A stretch of DNA of 64,000 nucleotides from Streptomyces caelestis (GTDB lineage: Bacteria > Actinomycetota > Actinomycetes > Streptomycetales > Streptomycetaceae). Shown here in pieces: positions 42,511 to 54,438 of the stretch. The number at the start of each line of letters is the position of its first letter. Within the stretch, counting starts at the first letter, position 1. Below the pieces are notes generated by a model that searched no databases, was not told the DNA's origin, and was given only the letters and a program-made list of their open reading frames with translations. Made by a program: the position numbers and the translations under genes. The stretch spans positions 248,001-312,000 of the forward strand of contig NZ_JACHNE010000001.1 of the NCBI RefSeq assembly GCF_014205255.1, written 5' to 3'.

Positions 42511-43287
42511 TCAACCGACGCGGTGGACCGCCTGGTTGGTCAGTTCGTAGCGGGCGCCGACGATCGCCAGCGTGCCGGCGCTGATCCTGGCGGCGAGGTC
42601 GGGCTCCGCGGCCAGCCGGGAGCGGACGAGGCGGACGTTGGCGTCGACGGTGGCGTCGATCCGCGCGTCCCCTTCCGCGCTGTGGTCGATGGCCGGGCTT
42701 ATCTGGTCGGCGAGGTACTGGATGTGAGCGGGCAGGCGCCCGCCGGACTTCTCCGCCTCGACCGCGGCACGCACCGCGCCGCACGACTGGTGCCCGAGCA
42801 CCACGACCAGGGGGATGCCCAGTTCCAGGACGCCGTAGGCGACGCTGCCGAGGACGGCCTCGTCCAGGACCTCGCCCGCGGTGCGCACGGTCATCAGGTC
42901 GCCCAGCCCCTGGTCGAAGACCAGTTCCGGGGGCACGCGTGAGTCGATGCAGCCGAGCACGACCGCGAACGGGTGCTGAGCGGTGGTCAATGTCCGCCGA
43001 GTCGCGGGGGTTTCGTGCGGGTGGCGTTCGCGGAAGGCGCGCCAGCGGCGGTTGCCGGCGGCCAGTTCCGCGAGGGCTTCCTGCGGGGTACTGGGCCGCG
43101 GGCCGGCGGAGGGGACGCTCGTGCCGGCGGTGGCCGGGCGGGCGGCTGTGAGGCCGAGGGCTGCGGCCCCGGTCAGCGCGGTGCGCAGGAGCGTGCGGCG
43201 GACGGTGCCGCCTGTGGTCGGCCGTGGACCGGCGAAGGGGTGCGGTTCAGGGCCGGCGCCTCTGTGAGCGGTGGCAGGTGAGTTCAC
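42511..43287 (-). CDS. Beta-class carbonic anhydrase, probably exported
   Basis: A 258-residue beta carbonic anhydrase. The zinc site is Cys113, Asp115/Arg117 (CIDSR), His166 and Cys169 (GHQSC). The first 54 residues are an extra N-terminal region with VRRTLLRTALTGAAALGLTA, which looks like a Tat or Sec export signal, so the enzyme may act outside the membrane, unlike housekeeping forms. GTG start at 43287. It converges with the glycosidase-like gene and lies 130 bp from the end of katG on the same strand, beyond the katG terminator. Confidence 0.9.
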   Translation of the reverse strand: MNSPATAHRGAGPEPHPFAGPRPTTGGTVRRTLLRTALTGAAALGLTAARPATAGTSVPSAGPRPSTPQEALAELAAGNRRWRAFRERHPHETPATRRTLTTAQHPFAVVLGCIDSRVPPELVFDQGLGDLMTVRTAGEVLDEAVLGSVAYGVLELGIPLVVVLGHQSCGAVRAAVEAEKSGGRLPAHIQYLADQISPAIDHSAEGDARIDATVDANVRLVRSRLAAEPDLAARISAGTLAIVGARYELTNQAVHRVG

Positions 43288-43416
43288 GACCAGAACGTAT
43301 GCCCGAATCCGCGCCCGGCCGCGATTCTTACCGTTTCATGGTGAGAGTTGGGTAAGTGATGTTCTTACCTTGAACGGTCTTTGACGATCCCCCAGGAAAG
43401 CCGTCCCGGAAAGACG

Positions 43417-43452
43417 CAGGACGCCCCGGGCCGGCCGGCCCGGGGCGTCCTG
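43417..43452. terminator. 36-bp perfect palindrome downstream of katG
   Basis: CAGGACGCCCCGGGCCGG followed immediately by its exact reverse complement, 15 bases after the katG stop codon on the minus strand. Confidence 0.85.
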
Positions 43453-43466
43453 TCAGGCGGGTGTGA

Positions 43467-45716
<2,250 letters not shown>

Positions 45717-45743
45717 TCACGGTGCTCGGGTGGATCACATCGC

Positions 45744-46181
45744 TCAGGAACTGCGGGCGGTGGAACAGGCGGGGCACAGGCCCCAGTAGATGACCTCGGC
45801 CTCGTCGACGGCGAAGCCGCGGTCGTCGGACGCGGTCAGGCAGGGGGCGTGGCCGACCGCGCAGTCGACGTCGGCGACGGCCCCGCAGGACCGGCACACG
45901 AGGTGGTGATGGTTGTCGCCGACCCGTCCCTCGTAGAGGGCCGGGCTGCCGGGTGGTTCGAGGCGGCGTACGAGTCCGGCCGCGGTGAGTGCGTGGAGCC
46001 CCTCGTACACGGCTTGGACGGAGATGTGGCCGACGCGGCCGCGTACCTCGGAGGCGATCGCCTCGGCGCCGAGGTGATCACCGTCCCGCACGGCCTCGAG
46101 CAGTGCGACGCGGGCGGCCGTCACTCTCAGGCCGGCACCGCGCAGCTCCTCGGCGGTGGTCGGGGTCCGGGATGCGGTCAT
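45744..46181 (-). CDS. furA: Fur-family redox regulator of katG (FurA/CatR-like)
   Basis: A 145-residue Fur-family repressor. An N-terminal winged helix (LRVTAARVALLEAVRD, then ISVQAVYEGLHALTAAGLVRR) is followed by the metal-binding half with DNHHHLVCRSCGAVADVDC and CPAC. Both CxxC zinc motifs and the histidine cluster of peroxide-sensing FurA are present. In Streptomyces such proteins repress their own operon with katG and lose binding on oxidation. ATG 46181 lies only seven bases after a good -10, which suggests a leaderless transcript. Confidence 0.92.
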   Translation of the reverse strand: MTASRTPTTAEELRGAGLRVTAARVALLEAVRDGDHLGAEAIASEVRGRVGHISVQAVYEGLHALTAAGLVRRLEPPGSPALYEGRVGDNHHHLVCRSCGAVADVDCAVGHAPCLTASDDRGFAVDEAEVIYWGLCPACSTARSS

Positions 46182-46188
46182 GGCGGAC

Positions 46189-46235
46189 AACCTATCCGCA
46201 CAAACACGAATGGTTCAAGAAAACGAACGGTTCAA
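46189..46235 (-). promoter_or_regulatory. furA-katG promoter with paired TTGAACC boxes
   Basis: On the minus strand, TTGAAC (46213-46218) and TAGGTT (46189-46194) are spaced by 18 bp as -35 and -10. The -10 ends seven bases before the ATG. TTGAACC occurs again 17 bp upstream (46229-46235), giving a direct repeat that is a good candidate for the FurA operator. The region is clearly AT-richer than its surroundings. Confidence 0.65.
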
Positions 46236-46907
46236 TTTTGGTGTCGCGCGGGTGCGGCTGGGTGTGGCGCGTGTGCGGCTTGGTACGGCGCCCCGATTGG
46301 CACACTGTGAGCTCTGTCACGCCATCGATGATCGCGCTTCGATGCGGTGGCGGGATGGTGTCAGCCGCGTCCGTGTCGCGCCAGCACCACCCGCACCGTT
46401 TCGGCCATGGCCTCGTCGGCCATCCGGCCCTCGACGGCAGGGGCGCCATGTCGGCGCGCTGGGCCGGAACCACGGCTGCGACAAGGGGGGTACGGGCGCG
46501 GGGAGCGCCGGTTTGGTCGCCCTGGGTCCGCGTGGGCGCGTCGGATGGGCCAGGGCCTCGACACCACCCGGCGCGGACCGGCACGGCACGGCGGCGACCC
46601 GTACGGCAAACCCGCCCTGGTCGTGCACGGCCGCGACGACACCCGGGTTCCCCTCGACCACGGCTCTCGGCCCCACCTCGGCTCAACTCCCCCGCCGAGT
46701 ACAGCAGGAGCGCGCTGCCCTACCCGGCCCAGCCAGGTCGTTACGGACCGTGCCGCGCGGGGCGAGCACGGCCACGCGCCTGCTCTCACCCGGGCCGACG
46801 TGCCGCCCGGCCCGGCGGCGCCCGCACCCGGGGACCGCACCTCGTGCGGTCCGGCGCGGTTCGGGTGCCCGGCTGAGAACCGGCCCGTCCCATGAGAACC
46901 GGTCCGC
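46236..46907. other. Gene-free stretch with a possible hydrolase remnant
   Basis: No intact gene is supported. On the plus strand at about 46608-46680 a short run KPALVVHGRDDTRVPLDHGSR resembles the region before the catalytic aspartate of alpha/beta hydrolases, but no flanking similarity survives. Short tandem-like GTGTGCGGCT repeats lie at 46245-46290. Confidence 0.5.
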
Positions 46908-47810
46908 CTACCGGTCGTCCGATGCGGTCAGGCGTTCGAGTTGGGCGGCGGTCGTCGTGGCTTTGCGGTCGGCTTCGCGAACGCGGCGGTCGGCCGTGCG
47001 TGCCCGTTCCCGGGCCGACCGCTCGGCGAAGCGGGCCTGCTGGTGCTCCTCCCTGGTGCGGGCGAGTTCCTCGGTGAGCTCGGTGACGCGCCGCTGGAGG
47101 CGGTCCACCTGCTGTGTCGCCTCCTCCGCGGCCCGGCCGGCGGCCGCCGCCTCGTCCTTCAGCGCCCGCAGCTCCCGGTCTGCGGCCTCGGCCTCCCTCC
47201 GGGCCTGGGCCAGTCGTCGCCGCTGTCGCTCGCCGGCCTCGCGGTCCGCACGGGAGGGGGCCGTCGCGGCGGAGGGGCGGCGCTGCGTCCCGGCACTGTC
47301 CGTGACGGCGCTCTGCGCGACGGCGCTCTGTGCGACGGCCGGGAAGCCGACTGCGGCACTGAGCGGCTTGGTCAGCCGGCCGCTCGCCCATGCCTCGGCG
47401 GCCTCGGGGTCGGCCAGGACGGCGTGCAGGGTGTTCTCGACCTCGCGCTGCACGCCTTCGCCGATCGGATGGCCGGCCTCCGCGGCGAGCTGCCGGGCCT
47501 GAGCGGACAGGGCGCGGATGAGCGCGTGCTGCTGCCGGCTCAGTTCGCGCAGTTGGGTGCGGTCCAGGGCATGGTGGGCGTGCCGTAGGCCTTCGCCCAG
47601 GCGGAGCAGGGGCTCGACGTCGCCGGGCCGGCTGCGGACCAGGAGGTTGCTGGCCCAGGCCGCGAGGCTGGGTTTGCGCAACGCGCCGATCCGCTCGGCG
47701 AGTTCACGGTCGCCGGCGGTGCGGGCGGCGGCCACGGCCGAGGAGCGGGCGGCGGTGAACTCCTCCGGCCGCAGGGCGTACAACTCGTCGGCCACAGCGT
47801 CGAAGTCCAT
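46908..47810 (-). CDS. Hypothetical coiled-coil protein
   Basis: A 300-residue hydrophilic protein without a signal peptide or membrane segment. Residues 1-150 are helical (MDFDAVADELYALRPEEFTAA, KPSLAAWASNLLVR). Residues 180-295 are a long charged coiled coil (QARREAEAADRELRALKDE, RLQRRVTELTEELARTREEHQ). I have seen similar proteins in Streptomyces and mycobacteria, where they lack an assigned function. It starts at ATG 47810 with AAGGGA. It is divergent from the GAPDH gene. Confidence 0.75.
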   Translation of the reverse strand: MDFDAVADELYALRPEEFTAARSSAVAAARTAGDRELAERIGALRKPSLAAWASNLLVRSRPGDVEPLLRLGEGLRHAHHALDRTQLRELSRQQHALIRALSAQARQLAAEAGHPIGEGVQREVENTLHAVLADPEAAEAWASGRLTKPLSAAVGFPAVAQSAVAQSAVTDSAGTQRRPSAATAPSRADREAGERQRRRLAQARREAEAADRELRALKDEAAAAGRAAEEATQQVDRLQRRVTELTEELARTREEHQQARFAERSARERARTADRRVREADRKATTTAAQLERLTASDDR

Positions 47811-48000
47811 GAGCGTCCCTTTCGCGTGGGGGCTCCGTTCCGAGTCACGTGGCGGCTCTGCCCCGATCATCCCAGGCGACGCGGCGAGGGGCTCGTGGAG
47901 CGGGACCTTCCGGCGGCGGAACGCTCCCGAGGCACCCCGTTCATGATCCAGAAATCGACGGTTTAACATATGAGCGCCGCCTAGCTCGAAAGATGGATCT

Positions 48001-49446
48001 GTGACTGTCAACGACGACTCGTTCACCAACTGGAAGAACCGCGAGGAGATCGCGGAGTCGATGATCCCGATCATCGGGAAGCTGCACCGGGAGCGGGACG
48101 TGACCGTCCTGCTGCACAGCCGCTCCCTGGTGAACAAGTCGGTGGTCAGCCTCCTCAAGACCCACCGGTTCGCCCGGCAGATCGCCGGTGCGGAGCTCTC
48201 CGTCACCGAGACGCTGCCGTTCCTGCAGACCCTGGCCGAGCTCGACCTCGGGCCGTCCCAGATCGACATCGGCATGCTCGCCGCCACGTACCGCGAGGAC
48301 GACCGCGGTCTGTCGGTCGCGGAGTTCACCGCCGAGGCCGTCGCCGGTGCCACCGGAGCCAACAAGATCGAGCGCCGTGAGGGACGCGACGTCGTCCTCT
48401 ACGGCTTCGGCCGCATCGGCCGGCTCGTCGCCCGGCTGCTCATCGAGAAGGCCGGTTCGGGCAACGGCCTGCGCCTGCGGGCCATCGTCGTGCGCGGCGG
48501 AGGCGAGCAGGACATCGTCAAGCGCGCCTCGCTGCTGCGCCGCGACTCCATCCACGGCCAGTTCCAGGGCACGATCACCGTCGACGAGGCGAACAGCACG
48601 ATCGTCGCCAACGGCAACGCGATCAAGGTCATCTACGCGAACGACCCGTCCGAGGTCGACTACACGGCGTACGGCATCAAGGACGCCATCCTCATCGACA
48701 ACACCGGCAAGTGGCGCGACCGCGAGGGCCTGTCCACGCACCTGCGCCCCGGCATCGACAAGGTCGTGCTCACCGCGCCCGGCAAGGGCGACGTCCCGAA
48801 CATCGTGCACGGCGTCAACCACGACACCATCAAGCCGGACGAGCAGATCCTGTCCTGCGCCTCGTGCACCACGAACGCGATCGTGCCGCCGCTGAAGGCG
48901 ATGGACGACGAGTTCGGCGTCCAGCGCGGCCACGTAGAGACCGTCCACTCGTTCACGAACGACCAGAACCTGCTGGACAACTACCACAAGTCCGAACGCC
49001 GGGGCCGCAGCGCGCCGCTCAACATGGTCATCACCGAGACGGGTGCCGCCTCCGCCGTCGCCAAGGCGCTGCCCGAGCTCAAGGCGAAGATCACCGGAAG
49101 CTCCATCCGGGTCCCGGTGCCGGACGTCTCCATCGCGATCCTCAACCTCCAGCTCGCGCGCGAGACCACCCGCCAGGAGGTCCTCGACTACCTGCGCGAG
49201 GTGTCCCTGACCTCGCCGCTGAAGCGCCAGATCGACTTCATCAGCGCGCCCGACGCGGTCTCCAGCGACTTCATCGGCTCGCGCCACGCCTCGATCGTCG
49301 ACGCCGGCGCCACCAAGGTCGAAGGCGACAACGCCATCCTCTACCTCTGGTACGACAACGAGTTCGGCTACTCCTGCCAGGTCATCCGTGTCGTGCAGCA
49401 CGTGTCCGGGGTGGAGTACCCGACGTTCCCGGCTCCGGCGGTCTGA
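48001..49446 (+). CDS. Glyceraldehyde-3-phosphate dehydrogenase with a long N-terminal extension
   Basis: A 481-residue GAPDH. The NAD-binding domain begins at GRDVVLYGFGRIGRLVARL around residue 128, and the catalytic cysteine is in LSCASCTTNAIVPPLKAM near residue 285. WYDNEFGYSCQVIR closes the C-terminus. Residues 1-125 are an extra helical region absent from glycolytic GAPDH (about 335 residues). Long forms of this kind exist as a second GAPDH in actinobacteria and their role is unclear. GTG start. A 15-bp stem terminator lies just downstream. Confidence 0.9.
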   Translation: MTVNDDSFTNWKNREEIAESMIPIIGKLHRERDVTVLLHSRSLVNKSVVSLLKTHRFARQIAGAELSVTETLPFLQTLAELDLGPSQIDIGMLAATYREDDRGLSVAEFTAEAVAGATGANKIERREGRDVVLYGFGRIGRLVARLLIEKAGSGNGLRLRAIVVRGGGEQDIVKRASLLRRDSIHGQFQGTITVDEANSTIVANGNAIKVIYANDPSEVDYTAYGIKDAILIDNTGKWRDREGLSTHLRPGIDKVVLTAPGKGDVPNIVHGVNHDTIKPDEQILSCASCTTNAIVPPLKAMDDEFGVQRGHVETVHSFTNDQNLLDNYHKSERRGRSAPLNMVITETGAASAVAKALPELKAKITGSSIRVPVPDVSIAILNLQLARETTRQEVLDYLREVSLTSPLKRQIDFISAPDAVSSDFIGSRHASIVDAGATKVEGDNAILYLWYDNEFGYSCQVIRVVQHVSGVEYPTFPAPAV

Positions 49447-49459
49447 GCCCTGACGTACA

Positions 49460-49498
49460 AGAACGCGGGGCGTGTCCGGTCGGCACGCCCCGCGTTCT
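49460..49498. terminator. Bidirectional terminator between GAPDH and GH30 genes
   Basis: AGAACGCGGGGCGTG at 49460-49474 pairs perfectly with CACGCCCCGCGTTCT at 49484-49498, with a nine-base loop, between converging genes. Confidence 0.88.
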
Positions 49499-49504
49499 GC
49501 TGCG

Positions 49505-52500
49505 TCAGGAGCGGGTCAGCTCGATCCTGTACTGCCGTGTCTTCGAGCCGTCCTCGCTGCTCACGGTCACGACGGCCACGCGTGATGTCTCCTCGCGAAC
49601 GGTCACGTCCGCGTACGGGTCGCGCGGCGTGGCGGTGACCTTCGCCCGGTCCGGGCGGTCGGTGGTCACCCGGTAGCCGGTCCGGTCCGGGTCGAAGGCG
49701 CCGATCGCCACGCCGTCCACCTCGATCGAGGCGGCTGCGGCGTCCGAGGAGGAGCCGGGTGTCCTGGCGAACAGCTCGATCTCCCCGAGGGTGATGTAGC
49801 CGCCCGGCCGGGCCGTCATGACCACGCGGACCCCGGTCACCGGGCCGGAACTGCGCACCGGGACGTCGGCGACGGGCGCGCCCTCGGTGCCGACGGGCAC
49901 GGTTTCGCTCGCGTCGGTCCAGGTGCCCTCGGCCCCGCGCACCTGCACCTTGAGGGACTCCGCGAAGCTGACGTTGGTGCCGTCACGGTGGAAGTGGGTC
50001 ACCACCCGGCCCAGATCACGTGCCTCGGGCAGGGTGAAGGTGATGGTGTCGGAGGGGTTCTTCGTGCCGGACCTCCAGTTCGACCAGGCCTTCTCGGACG
50101 TGTTCCCGTTGCGCAGGCCCTCGGCGGAGTACCCGCTCTCGGTGTAGGTCGCGCCGGCCGTCACGCCCTCGTCGGGCGCGGCGTTCCTCTCCCGGGGCGC
50201 GGTGACCTGGACGCGTACGGTCGCCGCCGCCTCGGTACCGCCGGGGACGTGGGCGGTGCCGCGCAGGGTCACCACTCCGGCGTCGTCGAACGCGCCGTCG
50301 GGTGCGGGGTCCCAGGTGACCGGGAGCTCGGCGGTGCCGCCGTGCCGTCCGACGCCGGTGACGGTGGCGGGCAGGCCGGGCCGCCCGCCGGTGTAGGCCT
50401 TGGCGCGGGCCGGGAGGGTGGAGGCGATGGTGTCCACGGTGACGACCGCCTCGGCGCGGACGGTCCGTCCGAGGGCGTCGGTCGCCCTGCCCTTCACCCG
50501 TACCGTCCCGGGCTTGTTCCAGCGTGCCTCGGAGGGCAGCGTCCACCGCACGGGGAGGGCGCCCCGGGCACCGTCCCGGAAGACGGGCGTCACGGTGCCG
50601 GGCAGTTCGGGCGCGCGGCCGGGGACGGTGAACGCCTTGGCCGGCTGCGTACGCAGCACCGTCTCGTCGGTCACGGCCCAGCGCTGGCTCGCGTGGGAGG
50701 TCGGGAGGAAGGCCGACACGCGGGCGCCGTCCGCCGTCGACTGCCCGACGACGTCCAGCAGCCGGCCCGTGGCGGCGTTGACGAAGGTCCAGGTGCCGTC
50801 CCCGGTGGTCGACATGATCCACTGCGCGGCCGGTGTGTCCGCTTCCTCCAGGACGGCCTCGTCGTCCCGTACGGCGAGGCGCCTGCCCGTCTCGGCGTTG
50901 ACGAGGGCGTAGCGGTCACGGTTGCCGTCCCCGCGGGTCAGCTGCTTCACGGACCACAGCTGGGACTTGGCAGCCGGATCGGCCGTACGGACGACGACGC
51001 CGTCACCGTCGGCGGACGGGGCCAGGGACTTGCCGCTCTGGGCTCCCTGGAGGCGGTAGACGTGGCCGGGCTGGACTAGCGCGGCGTCCTCGGCGGTGCC
51101 GGACGCCCCGTCGACGAGGAGGGTGGTGACCGACTTCGCCGGGACGGTCACCGTGGCGGAGTCGTCCTTCACCTTCACCGGTGTGCCGCGGACGAGCGCT
51201 CCGTCGGCGCTGGTCACCACGGGCGTGACGGTGGCACCGGGGGCGACGCGCTTGAACCGGGAGAGGTCCAGGGTGACGGCGCGCGGGGTCGTGCCGCTGT
51301 TGACGTGCACGACGGTCGCCCCGCGGCCGGACTTGCGGACGGCGGCGACGCTGGAGGGGTCGTCGGCCTTGACGAAGTGGTCGCCGGGCCGGATGTGGTG
51401 GGTGAAGTTGCGCAGGGTGTGGAACTTGGTGTTGGCCCGGATCGGGCAGGTCTCCAGGGTGTCCTTCGCGGTGCAGTTGAAGGGGATGTGGATGCTGCCC
51501 CAGTTCTTGCCGGCCGCCGCCTGCGGGATGGAGTCCTCGACGGGCTGCCACAACACCCAGGCGGACGGCTCCAGTTCACGGATGTCCTCGACGACCCGGG
51601 TGGCGATGCCGAGGCCCGGTTCCATGCCGGTGAAGTCGGTGCCGGTCCCCCAGGTGCCCTCGACCTCGCTCATCCAGAACGGCTTGTCCGCGGCCTTGGC
51701 GCTGTCCCGGGCGCTGGTGCGCATGCCGGTGCCGTACGTGTGCACGTTGAGCTGGTCGACGGCGGCGCGGGCGGAGCTGTCGTAGGCGTTCCAGTTGCGG
51801 ACGAAGGTGCTCGGGTTGGTCTCGTCCATCGCGGAAATCGTCGCGCGGGTTCTCGACTTCTCCAGTGCGCGGTGCAGGGCCAGGACGACCTTCTGCTGGA
51901 GCTCCGGGCCGGCGTGCGCGCCCTCCTGGCGGCCGCCGGTGGGCTGTCCGTCGGGGCCGATCTGGGTGCCCCAGTAATTGGTGTTGGGCTCGTTGAGCGG
52001 GGCGATGGTGTCGAACTTGATGCGGTGCTTCTTCTCCAGCTGCTCGGTCACCTTGACCAGGTAGGTGGCGAAGTCGTCGACGCGGTCGGCCCGTATCTGG
52101 TCGGTGTTGGCGTCGAAGCCGCCCGAGACGTAGCCGCTGACGGTCTGGAACCAGGGCGGGGAGTTGCTGAACGCCTCCCAGCGGGTCACCTTCTTCTTGA
52201 CCCGGTCCAGCCACCAGCGCTGGCCCGGGTCGGCGGACCAGTCCCAGTGGTCGGGGTCGCCGGGGTTCCACCAGTCGGTGTCCTCCCTGGTGGTGCCCGC
52301 GGGGGCCTTCCAGAAGCCGTCCATCGTCGCGCCGACCTTCATGTAGTCCTTGCGGACGTCCGGGGCGTTGCCGCCGCCGATGTTGTAGCGCGCGATGTTG
52401 AGGCGGAGGCCGTCCTCACCGAACAGCATGTCGGCGAGCTTCTGCCGGATGGGTTCCGGGTAGCGGCCGGTGATGTTGGCGAACCAGACGAGGCTCGTCC

Positions 52501-52666
52501 CCCATCCTTCGAACTCCTGCTGCCGGTAGGACGGGTCGATCCGAACCGTGACGGCGCTGCCGGGCGGTTCGGCGGCAGCGGCAGGCGGCACGGCCAGGAG
52601 TCCCGCGCCGAGTGCAAGGGGGACGCCGGCCGCCAGTGCACGAGCGAGGCGATGTCTGCTGGACAT
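49505..52666 (-). CDS. Secreted multidomain glycoside hydrolase, GH30 (endo-beta-1,6-galactanase-like)
   Basis: A 1053-residue secreted enzyme. A Sec signal (residues 1-34, ALGAGLLAVPPAAAA) leads into a GH30-type TIM barrel with side beta domain (about 40-540). The acid/base is Glu226 in NEPNTNYW and the nucleophile is Glu334 or Glu336 in WMSEVEGTW. Next are a ricin-like lectin module (about 545-700), two Ig-like modules of the bacterial Big_4 type, a discoidin/F5-8C-like carbohydrate module, and a C-terminal cadherin-like module. It probably degrades plant arabinogalactan. GAAGGGA precedes the ATG. It is divergent from an oligopeptide-type ABC transporter. Confidence 0.87.
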   Translation of the reverse strand: MSSRHRLARALAAGVPLALGAGLLAVPPAAAAEPPGSAVTVRIDPSYRQQEFEGWGTSLVWFANITGRYPEPIRQKLADMLFGEDGLRLNIARYNIGGGNAPDVRKDYMKVGATMDGFWKAPAGTTREDTDWWNPGDPDHWDWSADPGQRWWLDRVKKKVTRWEAFSNSPPWFQTVSGYVSGGFDANTDQIRADRVDDFATYLVKVTEQLEKKHRIKFDTIAPLNEPNTNYWGTQIGPDGQPTGGRQEGAHAGPELQQKVVLALHRALEKSRTRATISAMDETNPSTFVRNWNAYDSSARAAVDQLNVHTYGTGMRTSARDSAKAADKPFWMSEVEGTWGTGTDFTGMEPGLGIATRVVEDIRELEPSAWVLWQPVEDSIPQAAAGKNWGSIHIPFNCTAKDTLETCPIRANTKFHTLRNFTHHIRPGDHFVKADDPSSVAAVRKSGRGATVVHVNSGTTPRAVTLDLSRFKRVAPGATVTPVVTSADGALVRGTPVKVKDDSATVTVPAKSVTTLLVDGASGTAEDAALVQPGHVYRLQGAQSGKSLAPSADGDGVVVRTADPAAKSQLWSVKQLTRGDGNRDRYALVNAETGRRLAVRDDEAVLEEADTPAAQWIMSTTGDGTWTFVNAATGRLLDVVGQSTADGARVSAFLPTSHASQRWAVTDETVLRTQPAKAFTVPGRAPELPGTVTPVFRDGARGALPVRWTLPSEARWNKPGTVRVKGRATDALGRTVRAEAVVTVDTIASTLPARAKAYTGGRPGLPATVTGVGRHGGTAELPVTWDPAPDGAFDDAGVVTLRGTAHVPGGTEAAATVRVQVTAPRERNAAPDEGVTAGATYTESGYSAEGLRNGNTSEKAWSNWRSGTKNPSDTITFTLPEARDLGRVVTHFHRDGTNVSFAESLKVQVRGAEGTWTDASETVPVGTEGAPVADVPVRSSGPVTGVRVVMTARPGGYITLGEIELFARTPGSSSDAAAASIEVDGVAIGAFDPDRTGYRVTTDRPDRAKVTATPRDPYADVTVREETSRVAVVTVSSEDGSKTRQYRIELTRS

Positions 52667-52883
52667 GGATTCCCTTCGGGAGTGAACAGAACCGCGCAGA
52701 ACCAATCGAGCTTCCCGAATGTTTTAGGACGGCAATCAACACGTCAAGGGGTACGACGAGTTGGGAACCGGCGCAGACCCCTTGACGCGTTCCGTCTCGC
52801 CAGACCAATAATGATCGCCCACGCATCGTCCATATATCTAAACGACGTTCTCTGTTGTGTACGCGAGTGAACGCGGAGGCGCA

Positions 52884-54425
52884 GTGACCGGTTCAGGCTT
52901 ATCCCGCGGTCGTCCGATGGTCGCGTCCCTCGCCGTCCTGCTCGCCGCCTCCGGCTGCTCGGTCGCCGGTGCCGACCCCATCGGGGGCGGCCCGGACACC
53001 CTGCGCATCGTCCTGCCCGAGGAACCGCCGACGCTCGAACCCTGTGACGCCTCACTGACCGCGACGGGCCGGGTGACACGGGCCAACATCACGGAGGCCC
53101 TCACCGAGCGCGAACCGTCCACCGGACGCCTGGAACCCGCCCTCGCCACCAAGTGGACCCGTGATTCGGCCACTTCGTGGACCTTCACCCTCCGCGAGGG
53201 TGTCACCTTCCACGACGGCTCGCCGTTCACGGCGGCCGCGGCCGCGTTCTCCGTCAAGCGCGCCACGGACTCGGGCATCGACTGCAACGTCGACGGCTAC
53301 ATCTTCGCCGACAGCGAGCTCACCGCCACGCCCGTCGACGACACCACGCTCCGGGTCACCACGGCGAAGCCCGACCCGATCCTGCCGCTGCGCCTGTCCT
53401 TCGTCGAGATCGTGCCGACGAGCACCGACCCCGACTCCCGGGTCCGCGAGCCGGTCGGCACGGGGCCCTACCGGATCGACGAGTGGAACCAGGGCCGGTA
53501 CCTGCGGCTCAAGCGCTTCCCCGGCTACTGGGGCAAGTCCCCCGACTTCGCCGCCGCCACCTATGTCTGGCGGGCCGAGGGCAGTGTGCGCGCGGCGATG
53601 GTCACGAACAACGAGGCGGATGTCGCCATCGGCCTCGCGCCGGAGGACGGAGCGGGCGACCGGGCCGTCGAGTTCGCCACCAACGAGGTCTCGTACCTGC
53701 GGATGGACGCCACCAAGCCGCCCCTGGACGACATCCGCGTCCGGCAGGCCGTCAACTACGCCATCGACCGGGAGGGGCTGGTCACGGCGGTCTTCGCCGG
53801 CCGGCCCACCGGTCAGCTCGTGGCGAAGGGCGTCACCGGCCACAACCCGCGCGTCCGGCCCTGGCCCTACGCCCCGGAACGCGCCCGGGGACTCGTCGCC
53901 GAGGCCCGCGCCGACGGAGTCCGCACCGACATCACCCTCACCATCATCGGCCGCAACGGCATCTACCCGAAGGCCGCCGAGGCGATGGAAGTCGTCCAGG
54001 ACGGCCTGATCAAGGCCGGGTTGAAGGTCAGGATCAAGATGCTCGACGTCAACGCCTGGCTGGAGTACCTGCTGCGCCCCTTCCCCGCCGGCGACACCGG
54101 CCCCACCCTGCTCCAGGCCCAGCACGGCAACCAGGCGGGGGACGCCGCGTTCACGATGGCGCAGATCTACGGCAGCGAGGGCGCCCAGAGCAGCTACGGC
54201 ACCGACGCGCTCGACACGCTCATCGAACGGGCCCAGCTCGCCTCGGGCGGGAAACGGCAGAAGGCGTTCGCGGACGCGTTCGCCCACCAGAACGACAAGG
54301 TCGTACGGGACGCCGTCATGGCCAACATGACCGGCCTGCTGGCCCTCTCCCCCAAGGTCCGCTACCGGCCCGACCCGTCCACCAACGACGAGATGCGGCT
54401 CGCCGACATGCGGCGCGCCGACTGA
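52884..54425 (+). CDS. ABC transporter substrate-binding lipoprotein, oligopeptide type
   Basis: A 513-residue SBP_bac_5 protein. Lipobox LAASGC near residues 21-26 gives a lipid-anchored extracellular protein. The family core is visible: LTEREPSTGRLEPALATKW, LREGVTFHDGSPFTA, GPYRIDEWNQGRYLRL, and DIRVRQAVNYAIDREGLV. The GTG at 52884 with GCGGAGG upstream is preferred over an earlier in-frame ATG at 52857. It is the first gene of a four-gene import operon. The substrate could be an oligopeptide, a nickel complex or an oligosaccharide; the neighbouring GH30 enzyme makes a sugar plausible. Confidence 0.93.
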   Translation: MTGSGLSRGRPMVASLAVLLAASGCSVAGADPIGGGPDTLRIVLPEEPPTLEPCDASLTATGRVTRANITEALTEREPSTGRLEPALATKWTRDSATSWTFTLREGVTFHDGSPFTAAAAAFSVKRATDSGIDCNVDGYIFADSELTATPVDDTTLRVTTAKPDPILPLRLSFVEIVPTSTDPDSRVREPVGTGPYRIDEWNQGRYLRLKRFPGYWGKSPDFAAATYVWRAEGSVRAAMVTNNEADVAIGLAPEDGAGDRAVEFATNEVSYLRMDATKPPLDDIRVRQAVNYAIDREGLVTAVFAGRPTGQLVAKGVTGHNPRVRPWPYAPERARGLVAEARADGVRTDITLTIIGRNGIYPKAAEAMEVVQDGLIKAGLKVRIKMLDVNAWLEYLLRPFPAGDTGPTLLQAQHGNQAGDAAFTMAQIYGSEGAQSSYGTDALDTLIERAQLASGGKRQKAFADAFAHQNDKVVRDAVMANMTGLLALSPKVRYRPDPSTNDEMRLADMRRAD

Positions 54426-54438
54426 GGGAGGACATCAC

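Noticed and set aside
46236-46290. Possible small RNA or regulatory array from GTGTGCGGCT-type repeats
   Set aside because: Repeats are imperfect and short, with no promoter or terminator structure around them.
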